The position numbers and the translations under genes were made by a program. Under the pieces are notes generated by a model. The model made no database searches and had not been told where the DNA came from. It saw nothing but the letters and a program-made list of their open reading frames with translations. A DNA stretch of 12,360 nt, from the NCBI GenBank assembly GCA_003024985.2, contig PXIH01S0000471.1. The stretch is one strand, 5' to 3'. Source of the stretch: Euperipatoides rowelli (lineage: Eukaryota; Onychophora; Udeonychophora; Euonychophora; Peripatopsidae). This document shows, piece by piece, positions 1 through 8,417 of the stretch (positions within the stretch are counted from its first letter, which is position 1; each line of letters opens with the position of its first letter).

Positions 1-57
1 CAAGACCTGGTCTCGAGATCAAGACCTGGTCTCGAGATCAAGACCTGGTCTCGAGAC
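1..57. repeat. 19-bp minisatellite, three copies, cut by window edge
   Basis: Three tandem copies of the 19-bp unit CAAGACCTGGTCTCGAGAT occupy 1-19, 20-38 and 39-57. The third differs only in its last base. Each unit contains the palindrome TCTCGAGA and the interrupted inverted repeat AGACC-T-GGTCT, and the junction with flanking DNA at 47-58 makes the perfect palindrome GGTCTCGAGACC. The array starts at base 1, so its true length is unknown. The unit is far richer in G+C than the surrounding DNA. Nothing suggests coding. Confidence 0.9.
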
Positions 58-508
58 CTAAATCTCTGCTACCATGTCTATAATTTGTAAATCCGGACTT
101 TGTGCACCAAGAGTGTGTGTTTATTATCAGAGGACAAACAGAATAAAATAAACAATCTTGTCAAAAAAATTAATAGTTATATTGTATTAATTACTGCTTG
201 TAAGCTATTATTATTTGATGGGCCACTTTCGTTTATACGATCTTAAGCACGGTCATTCATTTACAAATTTAAAATCTAATAGATAATGTACTAATTACAT
301 CATAACTTAACTAACTGCACAATAATTAATTATTATTGATATGGACCTATTGATAACAAGTGCAAATAACACGTTTTATAGCAAGAGAAAATTACTGGTT
401 TATAATGCACTGGGTATTTGTATATGTTGTAATGAATGGGAATAATATTTATATTATTTATTTATAATTTGTTCGCATTTGCTCGTGCATTCAGAAAATT
501 TTACTTTG

Positions 509-558
509 TTTGTGACATACTTACTTTAGTTAATTGCTATTAGTAAATGTGTCACAAA
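509..558. repeat. Imperfect inverted repeat, 16-bp arms
   Basis: The left arm TTTGTGACATACTTAC (509-524) pairs with the right arm GTAAATGTGTCACAAA (543-558) across an 18-base loop. Fourteen positions are Watson-Crick pairs, one is G-T and one is mismatched. No target-site duplication was found around it. It could be a degraded palindromic insertion or a chance structure in AT-rich DNA, although the GTGACA core makes chance less likely. Confidence 0.5.
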
Positions 559-702
559 TGAGTCTACTTCTGGAATGCGCGGGTAATGCCAATCAGTTAA
601 TTATACATGATGTAGTATAATTTGAATGTACACTATTATTTTGCCATAAAGACTTCTCCTTTACTTATGTTTTTGTCTTTACTTACGGAAGTGGTACTTT
701 CG

Positions 703-724
703 AATAATCCCAACATTTAAAAGC
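703..724. repeat. 22-bp dispersed direct repeat, copy 1
   Basis: This 22-bp sequence, beginning AATAATCCCAACATTT and ending AAAAGC, recurs without mismatch at 1471-1492 in the same orientation. The flanks of the two copies do not align beyond a base or two. It may be a fragment of a dispersed repeat family. Confidence 0.7.
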
Positions 725-819
725 TAATAGTTTATTTACACCTACCGAATGTACTGGCGGGAGACAGCTTTTGTATGTTTTGGCCATCCATGATTGGATT
801 GTTTTTATTTTAATTACCC

Positions 820-856
820 AGTATGCTAGTCAGCGAAGTTGGCTGGCTAGCGTACT
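820..856. repeat. 15-bp stem hairpin with G-T wobbles
   Basis: AGTATGCTAGTCAGC (820-834) faces GCTGGCTAGCGTACT (842-856) across a 7-base loop. All 15 positions pair if transcribed from the plus strand: 13 Watson-Crick pairs and 2 U-G wobbles. The arms are richer in G+C than the surroundings. No promoter, terminator or transcription evidence is visible. It may be the end of a palindromic transposon or a small structured RNA. Confidence 0.55.
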
Positions 857-1070
857 TTTGTAACCAGCTGTATTTATTTTATTATTTTATTAAAACAAAG
901 AAGAATTATTTAAGAGTGGACGAATAGTTTTCGGTACCATTTATTTTTCATATATTTTTATTAGTCCTTTCGTGTTTACTACCACCACGTTATATGATGG
1001 CAATACGTCCGTTATAATGTCTTTGTCTTTTTGTTACATCTCTGTGTGACACCTGAAAAAACATAATGTT

Positions 1071-1108
1071 CCACTAGTGGTACATGTACCACAGTTTGAG
1101 AATCCCTG
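1071..1108. mobile_element. hAT-type DNA transposon terminus (one end)
   Basis: Read on the minus strand from 1108, the sequence starts CAGGGATTCTCAAACTGTGG and continues into the palindromes GGTACATGTACC (1079-1090) and CCACTAGTGG (1071-1080). A terminus of the form CAGNGNTTCTCAAACTGNGG followed by GTAC and CTAG palindromes is characteristic of hAT (Charlie/Ac-like) transposons of animals. The adjacent 8 bases TTCTAGGT (1109-1116) are close to the NTCTAGAN target preference described for such elements. The element body would extend leftward from here. I found neither a matching opposite terminus nor a second TTCTAGGT, so it appears truncated or its partner end is too decayed to see. Confidence 0.6.
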
Positions 1109-1116
1109 TTCTAGGT

Positions 1117-1690
1117 AATGACCTTGGTACAAAGAAACAGGGAAGAATTTAATAGTGATGCTTCTCCCCTCTTTCGAAAATGTAATAATCTAGAATAAAA
1201 GTGATACGAAACCCAGGAGACAATAAATTCATACTTCACTTAAAAAAAAAATATTTGTAACAGTTTTGCTCTAATTATTGGTCTAATGCTAATTATGTAA
1301 TTTAAATACTACAAGTATATTAGTATTTAAATGAGTATACAGTATCACATACTGCATACCACATAATGTATATGCATTTGTTCAATATAATGTTCATTGC
1401 TTCCTTCCGATTCCATGTTCTGTAGTCTAAAGAGACAGATCGCTATTACAGTATGTTCATAGTCGTTTAAAATAATCCCAACATTTAAAAGCACTTAGTG
1501 TCTTTGCATATTAAAGTAAGGACATTACAGTTTGCAAGATAATTTATTTTAGACAGTTGCCATTTAATAGGGGGGGGGGGCGGAGATGTAGCAGGTGAGC
1601 AATAGGTTTAGGATTTAAATTTAATATTTTATTTTTACTTATAAAATTTCCTGGTTATATAAGTTAATAACAGTAATCCTACTAACAGTA
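1117..1690. other. AT-rich non-coding DNA
   Basis: No gene is visible. The stretch holds the second copy of the 22-bp repeat (1471-1492) and an 11-base G run (1570-1580). The G run stands out because the surrounding DNA is almost free of G runs. Confidence 0.6.
1471..1492. repeat. 22-bp dispersed direct repeat, copy 2
   Basis: This is identical to 703-724 and in the same orientation, 768 bases downstream. Similarity stops at both edges, so it is not obviously part of a larger segmental duplication. Confidence 0.7.
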
Positions 1691-2001
1691 TTAACCCTTT
1701 CCACTCCACTGAATTCAGAGAATTTGGTTTCTACAACTCCACAAGAAAATTGAAAAATCGATTTTTTTTTTTAAATTAAGATTAGTGTTCTTTTAATTTT
1801 TTTTTTTTTAAATCTCTTGGGACAATTAAAGACAAATATATTTGGAGTCTTTGAAATTAAAAAAAAAAATAGTAATTGAAGCATATTTGAATATAATAAT
1901 AATTATTGATTATGAAATACAAGGAAATGAAAATGACGATTCAGAATCGACTTTGGAGGGCAATGGTGATTGAGTTTCTCCATTGGAGTTGAAAGGGTTA
2001 A
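1691..2001. mobile_element. MITE with TTAA target duplication, piggyBac-like ends
   Basis: TTAA at 1691-1694 and 1998-2001 flanks a 303-bp segment. Its ends are CCCTTTCCACTCCACTG (1695-1711) and, on the opposite strand, CCCTTTCAACTCCAATG (1997-1981), matching at 15 of 17 positions. TTAA target sites with CCCT-starting termini are the hallmark of piggyBac transposons. The interior is A/T-rich with long T and A runs and carries no transposase, so this is a non-autonomous miniature element. A short minus-strand open frame crossing its right end is not credible as a gene. Confidence 0.8.
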
Positions 2002-3006
2002 AATTATTATTATTATTAATGGTTTATTATGGAACAAAATATGAAAAATTATAAAATAAAAGGAATCAAATTTGCACCAAAACCCCAAAGGATATAGGTG
2101 CAATTACAAAGAATGAAATATAGGTGATATACACATACTAGACTACCAATATAACCTGAAAGGTTAAAATCTTTTATTCATATACTGTATACTTTATTAA
2201 TTTTTCTTTCTTTTTTTTTTCTTTGTTAATTTTTTAAACTTTTCAAAAAATATATATATTTTTCTTGTTCCGTGTTTCTCTCCAGCCCTTATAAGAAAAA
2301 AAAAATATTGCTGTATATTATATATATTTTTTTTTTGTTAATGAATTAAATAATCAAAGCTAAGATTACTTTTCCAAGGACTTAACAACTCAATTGTTTT
2401 ATATCCCTCTTATCTATCTTATCATTTTAGCCCCCTCCACCTACACAGTTCTTAGGCTTTTATCTTTCCTAATTTCTCATAATTTTATTTATAACTTATC
2501 TTGGTTTACTATACAAATATTTCTTTGAAATTCATATGCGTCATAGAGGCCATTTGCAAACTTTTTTTAATATTATTTTATTTATCTGTATACAATATTG
2601 ATTTTTATCTTTTTTATTAATAAAAGACTTACTAAACAATAAAAAAAAATCACAATTACAAACATTATTTTTAATCTAGAGGCAATTTACAATTTTACCA
2701 ATGTTTCACTTTTTTTCAAAAAGGTTAAATTAAACTTAATTAAAAAAAAAAGAGTTTTAAAAATTCATTAAAAACGACAACAACAACAAAAAAAAAATAC
2801 ATTATTTTGTTAACTATTTTTTTTTAAAAATAAATTTCCTAATGGAAATCTACCTTTTATTTACAATATATCATATACGAACAAAGAGTACATTCTTCTA
2901 ACTCAAATAATATTCTAAGCCGTTCATCTGTACTCTTTATCTTGTCAGGAAAAATCCATTTTTACTCGGAAACCAATGAAACCTATTTATAAAGATACAG
3001 AAAAAT
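2002..3006. other. Low-complexity A/T-rich DNA
   Basis: This stretch is dominated by poly-A and poly-T runs (for example around 2205-2225, 2320-2340, 2640-2650, 2790-2800 and 2818-2827), interspersed with TATA dinucleotides. I see no exon, conserved motif or transposon boundary. The last 100 bases or so could belong to the 3' part of the adjacent SINE, but I could not fix that end. Confidence 0.6.
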
Positions 3007-3140
3007 CCCCTGGTGCATACTGATGGCGAAAGAAAATTCACCATTTTCCAGCACCGGGGCATCCCAGGATCGAACCTATGACTCCTTAAATGGACAGGCT
3101 CTGGCAGCCAACAGCCTAGACCACTGAACCACTGGAGCTG
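3007..3140 (-). mobile_element. tRNA-derived SINE
   Basis: Read on the minus strand from 3140, the head resembles the 5' half of tRNA-Gly. The A box TGGTTCAGTGG (3131-3121) is followed 45 bases later by the B box GGTTCGATCC (3076-3067), a normal RNA polymerase III internal promoter spacing. The segment is longer and less well paired than a tRNA and has no clear anticodon arm, so it is not a functional tRNA gene. After the head comes a self-complementary body: CCCCGGTGC (3059-3051) pairs with GCACCAGGGG (3016-3007). The 3' tail and target duplications are not clear, so the left boundary is a minimum. The parent could equally be another tRNA with a similar D arm. Confidence 0.75.
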
Positions 3141-3369
3141 TACTTGCTAACTATTTTTTTTTTAAAGCATGTACCGGTAATAGTAATGGGGACGACAAAA
3201 TCTATTCTGTCTATACTTGTCATTTGAAAGGGGTATTGAATTTTCTTAGCTATTACCCATTGTTTGTGAAAGGAATAGGGTACTAGGCGATAACCACAAA
3301 TTATCTGATCACTCCCTGTAGTATTGTTGTGCAACTGACAATTTAAGTTATATAATATAATAAAACTAC

Positions 3370-3719
3370 AATTCAAATTAATGTAGGTCTCCGGTCTGTA
3401 GATATACTACACCTCCAGGCAATGGCCCAAAGACCTGCTCCTGTTACCCTCTTACTAAATCTTATTCATCCAACTCTCCAATTGACGACACATGGTCTTT
3501 ACTGGCGATTCTGATGTCGGGGGAGTACCTCAGGTTGACCAGGATAGAACTTGCTATCATCCTGTCTCATTTATGCTTATGTGGGGACATAAGTCATGAA
3601 TTTGGTGCATGAGTTCACATGGGTATATCAAACATTACGACCTCCGGTCGGAAACAAACCGCATGAGTTATCTTTCCTTATGCGAATTATTATTATTAAT
3701 TCAAATTAATGTCGGTCTC
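3370..3719 (+). mobile_element. Retroposon fragment bounded by 22-bp direct repeats
   Basis: A 22-bp sequence (AATTCAAATTAATGT, then A or C, then GGTCTC) occurs at 3370-3391 and 3698-3719 with a single mismatch. It encloses about 306 bp. The right end of the insert is an ATT simple repeat (3686-3697), as expected of a retroposed 3' tail joined to its target duplication. Just upstream is a small hairpin, CGACC-TCC-GGTCG. The insert has clearly higher G+C than its surroundings and no convincing A or B box. It may be a 5'-truncated LINE 3' end or a SINE mobilised by one. The family was not recognised. Confidence 0.65.
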
Positions 3720-4438
3720 AATAATTATTAATTCTTGTGAGTGCGCAATGCTACCCCTAATTATACAGGATACCAAATTATATAAATCATAGTTTACGGT
3801 ACCAAATAAACAAAATCAAAATAGTCTATGGATCGAGTTTGAAAGTACTGTACAGTATATATACTGTAACTAAGCATTTTTTGCACGAATCATCTATTTC
3901 CTATATAGGCTACCAAAGAATGCCATCAAAACTCACCCCCACCAAATAAGTACACCCCAATTTCTCGGCCAAAGTTAAATAAAGTGTGCCATTACCACCA
4001 CTCAAATTCTTTGATCACTCTGAAGGAAATCTTAGAAGCTGTGTCAGGCAACAGCGCCCCCTAGTTTACCTCATATAAGATTCAGGAGAGTTTTTCCATG
4101 TAGGCCTAGCTCAAATAAGTGTGCCATTTTGAAAAAACAGTCTTTTAAATAATACTTATTCTAGCCAAACAAGTGTACCTGGGAAGTTTTGCAGTACATT
4201 GCGAATTTAAGGTTCACTAGCATGGCGCCACCTCCCTTTCCTCCCCCTCCTCTGAACGTTTGAGTGTGCATGCGCCTTGATCGACATTCTACTGTAAATG
4301 GTTTTGAATAGAACTATATTGAAGTTCAAAATTGCAAAACAAAAGCGAAAAATATAAATATTTACCTCTTTTACAATAAAATTAAATGGGGTAAGTCAGA
4401 TAGACTACTTCATAACAGACTTGCTTTCGCTCAATAGC
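3720..4438. other. Non-coding DNA with degenerate short repeats
   Basis: No gene is visible. Four related motifs around CAAATAAGTGTGCC lie at 3943-3956, 3977-3991, 4112-4128 and 4165-4179. A C/T-rich patch occurs around 4228-4252. The segment ACAGCGCCCCCTAG near 4049-4063 has the look of a repeat fragment, but I cannot name a family. Confidence 0.5.
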
Positions 4439-5626
4439 TTAAGGGGTATGATATACTATTTTTTTTAATAATTATTCAAATTTAACTAAACTTTGAGCAC
4501 AAATATATGTTGCTAAAATATAAGTATTTATAAAATTTTAAGTTGCTACTAGTTACTGTTGCCATGGAAATGGCCACCATATTGGTTTTTAAAATAGTAA
4601 TTTTGCTTCATTTTGTATGGAACAATTAGAAATCACAGAAACTTGGAATAAAGTTATATCTACTCTTAAATGTCTATATTATGCAATGATATACTTAGTT
4701 TTTGAAAATTTTGATTTTTAATTCCATTTTTAGTATCAACAAGAGATTAGTACACTTTTACAATTTTTCAAAATTTATTGTTTACATCATAATAACCTTT
4801 AAATGTATTTAAATGCTTCAAACTTGCTTATTGCATGCTTTGATATATACTTTACTTGTACCCAAAGTTTCAGATCAATATCTCTTTCATAGGCAAAATT
4901 ATCGAAAGAGCAACTTTCAAAATTTGTTAAAATTCAATTTTGAGATATTTCAGTTTAAACATTTATTTAAATTTTACAAATGGCAGTACTGGGATCTCTA
5001 GAACATTCCCATTTGTAAACATTTATTAATTATACGTTTTTTATTTATTTATTGTTCCAAATTTTTTGTGTTTTTATAAGCATAAAAAGTCAAAGCGTCG
5101 TTATCGGCCATTTTGTTTACAGGTTGATGACATAGTGAAAAATCACGTGATTTTTTTTGTTAGCTAATTAGCACTCGAATTTTATATTCAGAAACATCAT
5201 TATGACATTAGATTTAAATACCCCATAAATGTAAACGTTACCCTCACAGCAACATCACTCTAATTATATGACATAAACAACACTTTTTTTAAACGTCAGC
5301 AAATAAATTATTATTTCCACTGATAGAGGGAGAATTGTTGTTTAAAAAATATATAAATGGCAGCTTCAATATAAAAAAAAATGTGGTCTTTCTACTGTAA
5401 TGAAATCACGCATTTTAAGGATGTTTTTTCTGATTTTTTATTTTTTTTCTTCAAAATTAAGAGGTAGGGTTAACAAAATTAATCATTTTACATGTATTTA
5501 GAATTATTTAGGCAATAATTTTGGTACCATTTTTTTTAGAATAGAACAAAGAATTTAAAGTTGATAAAAACCCAAAACGTAATTTTTGAAGCATTAATTT
5601 TTATAACGGACCCTATACCCCCTTAA
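4439..5626. mobile_element. Candidate 1.2-kb non-autonomous DNA transposon, TTAA target sites
   Basis: TTAA at 4439-4442 and 5623-5626 flanks ends that begin GGGGTATGATATA on the left and, on the opposite strand, GGGGGTATAGGGTCC on the right. After the first 8 or so bases the match becomes patchy but resumes further in, around AATTATTCAAATTTAAC on the left and AATGCTTCAAAAATTAC on the right. TTAA duplications occur in piggyBac and Kolobok elements; G-starting ends fit Kolobok-like families somewhat better, but this is tentative. The interior is AT-rich and encodes nothing recognisable. The terminal match is short, so the call rests on the combination of TTAA and paired ends. Confidence 0.5.
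5138..5155. repeat. 18-bp perfect palindrome with E-box core
   Basis: AAAAATCACGTGATTTTT is a perfect palindrome with TCACGTGA at its centre, an E-box of the type bound by bHLH-zip factors such as MITF/TFE. It lies inside the candidate 4439-5626 element. Any regulatory role is speculation. Confidence 0.6.
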
Positions 5627-7188
5627 GTTCTCAAACTCCATGACAAGCTTCTCAATATTATGTCTAAAAGGAACGGACATTAAAATAGCCATTTGCTTCC
5701 ATAATAATTAACCGATTAAAGATTAACATATTGTGGTTCTCTTCATCTTATCTTTGCGATAAATAAATTCCCATATTTGAAGAAAATATCTTGGAAAGGT
5801 AAGAACGAAGATTGATAATACGTTGTAGGGTTTATGTAAATATCTTGTGTAAAACCCTCTTAAATTCCCAAAGTCGTTTCTTTATTACGGAAATGCAAAT
5901 TTGCATGCATACAAAGTTTAATTAGTTTTTTTTTTAAAAAAATGTCATTGAAATCAACACCTAAAAGCAAAGAAATCCTAACACGTTTTGAGTAGATTAC
6001 AGGACATAAAAGCAATTTGAATGTTACTTAGATGTAGAACTTAGCGCTCTGAACAAGCTTAATTCTAGTTTAACACCCATGTTTTGAATGTATTTTTTGA
6101 ACACTGCAATGAAGCAGTGTTTGTTCTTTCAGTATTCAACTAAATAGTCCTTCTCGGCTGACTAAAATCAACGTGGAGAGCTGCTATTATGAAATAAACT
6201 TGATTCATTTCAACTTGAAATTAAATATAGCCATTTATTTTAGGCATGTTCACTAAAATCAAATTGATTTATTTTAACTCAATTAATAGCCTTAGCCAAT
6301 TACAAACGGTATGCTGATATTTTCTTTTCCATCCGTTTCCATATCAAAGGCGATGACAGCATAAATATTGTAAAAATTATCATTAATTCGTTGTTTCATT
6401 TATCTGTTTCCAGACATTATAAACATTCCATCCTGTATTCAGAAAATGTTTGAAAAAGTAATATGTTGTGTTCATTTATTTTATTTTATGTTCTGTATAT
6501 TGGAGTATGTTATGAAATAAGTAATTGTTTTTTGTACTAGAAATATTTCCTGGTTTCTAGCTGCATTGTAGCACATATTGTAGTTAATTAAGCCATCACA
6601 ATCTATCCTGTTTATTAGGTTGTATATAAAGTTGTATTTAATTATTATTCTGTCTGTTAATGTTTTGTAAATTATACATCTTATATATTTCTTTATATGA
6701 GTACGTTTCTATATTTATTTTAGTTTATTTGACATAAATTTGAAAAATCTCGATTATTTTTATTTTTCTATTGTTTTTTCATAAGTTTTGGTGCAGAATG
6801 ATCATACATCTGAGGCATATTCAATTTAAGTTTTAGTTAATGTACTGTAAACTGTTGCAAGTGATTTGTATTTTGAAAAGTCTCTACAACTTCTTTCTAT
6901 CTACCCTAATATTTTTGATGATTTTGTTGAAGTGTTCATTGTAAAAAAAAAAAAGTCAGCTGTATATGTCACCCCTAAATCTTTAAATATGAATACTCTT
7001 TCAATTGTAATATTGTTTATTCTATGGTCATATAGTATTGGCGATTTTAATTTTGAGAACGTTAAAATTTGGCATTAGTTTATATTTCATTTTAGCCTGC
7101 ACCTTTTTGTCCATTTGTATAGTATGTTAAAGTTGTTTTATAAATTAATATGGTCATTATATGTACCGGTAGTTATTTGTCTAATTAT
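5627..7188. other. AT-rich non-coding DNA
   Basis: No exon or transposon boundary could be supported over this 1.5-kb stretch. The only structure noted is a perfect 8-bp hairpin, AACACTGC-AATGAA-GCAGTGTT, at 6100-6121. The right half (about 6470-6900) is strongly T-rich. A 70-codon plus-strand open frame near 6866 has a composition explained by AT bias and contains an encoded poly-A run. Confidence 0.55.
6100..6121. repeat. Small perfect hairpin
   Basis: AACACTGC (6100-6107) and GCAGTGTT (6114-6121) pair perfectly over 8 bp with a 6-base AATGAA loop. There is no T run or other context that assigns a role. Confidence 0.5.
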
Positions 7189-7234
7189 TTTACTCCTTAT
7201 TCATATGTTAATAACGATAAGAATAAGGAGTAAA
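7189..7234. repeat. 14-bp perfect inverted repeat next to a transposon end
   Basis: TTTACTCCTTATTC (7189-7202) and GAATAAGGAGTAAA (7221-7234) are exact reverse complements separated by 18 bases. The structure ends 12 bases before the TTA target site of the adjacent element. It may be a decayed palindromic insertion, or the two arms may be termini brought together by internal deletion of an older element. Confidence 0.7.
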
Positions 7235-7898
7235 TCTTATCCCATCTTAAGCCACGTTTACACAGAAATAGCGAATCCTTAGCCGAACGTGTTCCGGAAC
7301 AGAATATCGGAATGGCCGTGTTTATACTGCCTTCAGGCATGACTGAATTTGCAATGCATGATTTTTAAATAGCGGTAATCACTCAAATCATGCAGTAAGT
7401 TGACTACAATGATACAGTATGATGATAGTTTGTTTATAATTAAATCTCAAAATTGAGGATCGAAAAAAAAAAATCCCTACAGCAATCATACATAGCTTCT
7501 GATATGGTTTGGAAAATAGTTGAAATTTGCTTCAGACAATTAAGTTGATAGTAGCTGGTAAGGTGTAGGCTACTAGGCTATTTTTATTTGTTCTCAATGT
7601 TTTAATTCAAGATAAACTTACTATAAATTAATTTACTTTTTGGTATTAAATATTGTTTTTCACTTTAAAATGTATTATTTTGTTTAATGTTTTATGAAGT
7701 AATAAAACAAATTTAAGGTGGTGCAATTCTAGCTTTAAAAATTAAAAAAAAAAGAATATTATGTCCTTTGAGAACGTACATGATAAATCTTTTAATTCAT
7801 TCAAAGTTAGCATAAATGCTCAAAAAATTCTGAATAAACTAAACTAAACTTACATTAAATTAAGAGCACGCTTTGATTCGGACAATATTGATTTGGGT

Positions 7899-7938
7899 GA
7901 GAAAGAGGAAGAAAAGAGAGGGGAAAGTGGGAGGGGAG
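7899..7938 (+). repeat. 40-base purine tract
   Basis: From 7899 to 7938 every base on the plus strand is A or G except one T at 7928. Long purine tracts can adopt triplex structures, but nothing else here suggests a function. It lies inside the Harbinger-like element. Confidence 0.7.
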
Positions 7939-8213
7939 TCATTTACGTTATGATTTATTTCCTTATTATAATTTCATCGATTTTATTCACTTTTTTAATT
8001 TGATTTGTTTTATTCTTTTTCAAATACGTTATTAATTTGAGATTATAAAAATAGTTATATAATAATTTATTATAACTGTATTAGCCAAATAAATAATAAA
8101 ACTTAACTTTCGCCGACGTCTTTTAAAATAGCACCGGTCATTATAAAATATTGACAAATTGAACATGCATGCAATCATTGATCATAGCCAGAGCGGATGT
8201 GACATAATTTTAG

Positions 8214-8312
8214 CGAATCCTATTGTGGTATAGGATCTTGTAAGTGTTTTTACTGATAGCCTGAGGCATCTATCGCAACAGAAACCTAGAATCTGTTGCG
8301 GTATAGGATTCG
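8214..8312. repeat. Nested inverted repeats inside the transposon right end
   Basis: The outer arms CGAATCCTAT (8214-8223) and ATAGGATTCG (8303-8312) are exact complements. Inside them GCAACAGA (8275-8282) and TCTGTTGC (8292-8299) form a hairpin with a 9-base loop. An extra ATAGGAT at 8230-8236 can pair with the left outer arm instead. This resembles subterminal repeats that transposases bind, but could also be a nested older element. Confidence 0.65.
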
Positions 8313-8417
8313 GTATTCTGTTCCGGAGCAGAATTCGGTTGCGTGTTTACACTGGTCAATATCGCATCACATTCCAGAATGTGTTCTGGAAAAGTGGCCA
8401 TTGTAGACGTGGCTTTA

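Larger units (their letters stand above)
58..1070. other. AT-rich non-coding DNA
   Basis: I see no exon, RNA gene or open frame worth reporting in this stretch. It contains two imperfect hairpins (509-558 and 820-856) and the first copy of a 22-bp dispersed repeat (703-724), all listed separately. Its right end may belong to the body of the hAT-like element whose terminus lies at 1108. Confidence 0.6.
7247..8417. mobile_element. Non-autonomous DNA transposon, PIF/Harbinger-like, TTA target duplication
   Basis: TTA at 7247-7249 and 8415-8417 flanks a 1165-bp segment (7250-8414). The ends read AGCCACGTTTACA on the left and AGCCACGTCTACA on the opposite strand at the right, 12 of 13 identical. 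A 3-bp TTA/TAA duplication is typical of PIF/Harbinger elements. Subterminal sequences are elaborate: TGTTCCGGAACAGAAT at 7290-7305 recurs with one change at 8319-8334, and each is followed by GTGTTTAYACTG (7318-7329 and 8343-8354) in direct orientation. The right side also holds nested inverted repeats between 8214 and 8312. No transposase is encoded; the middle is AT-rich filler. The superfamily is inferred only from the target duplication. Confidence 0.65.

Noticed and set aside
1903-2103. Minus-strand 66-codon open frame
   Set aside because: It crosses the right end of the TTAA-flanked MITE and contains poly-Ile from TAAT repeats.
3067-3131. Functional tRNA gene
   Set aside because: A and B boxes are present, but the acceptor, anticodon and D stems do not form and the sequence continues into a SINE body.
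3116-3376. Minus-strand 86-codon open frame
   Set aside because: It begins in the flank of the retroposon and ends in the SINE head; no domain or splice signals support it.
4559-4573. RFX-type X-box (GTTGCCATGGAAAT)
   Set aside because: Only one half-site matches well and it lies inside a putative transposon far from any visible promoter.
4813-5001. Plus-strand 62-codon open frame
   Set aside because: It is inside the candidate TTAA element, with composition explained by AT bias and no recognisable transposase motif.
6866-7078. Plus-strand 70-codon open frame
   Set aside because: It includes a lysine run from poly-A, has no homology I recognise and no splice or promoter context.
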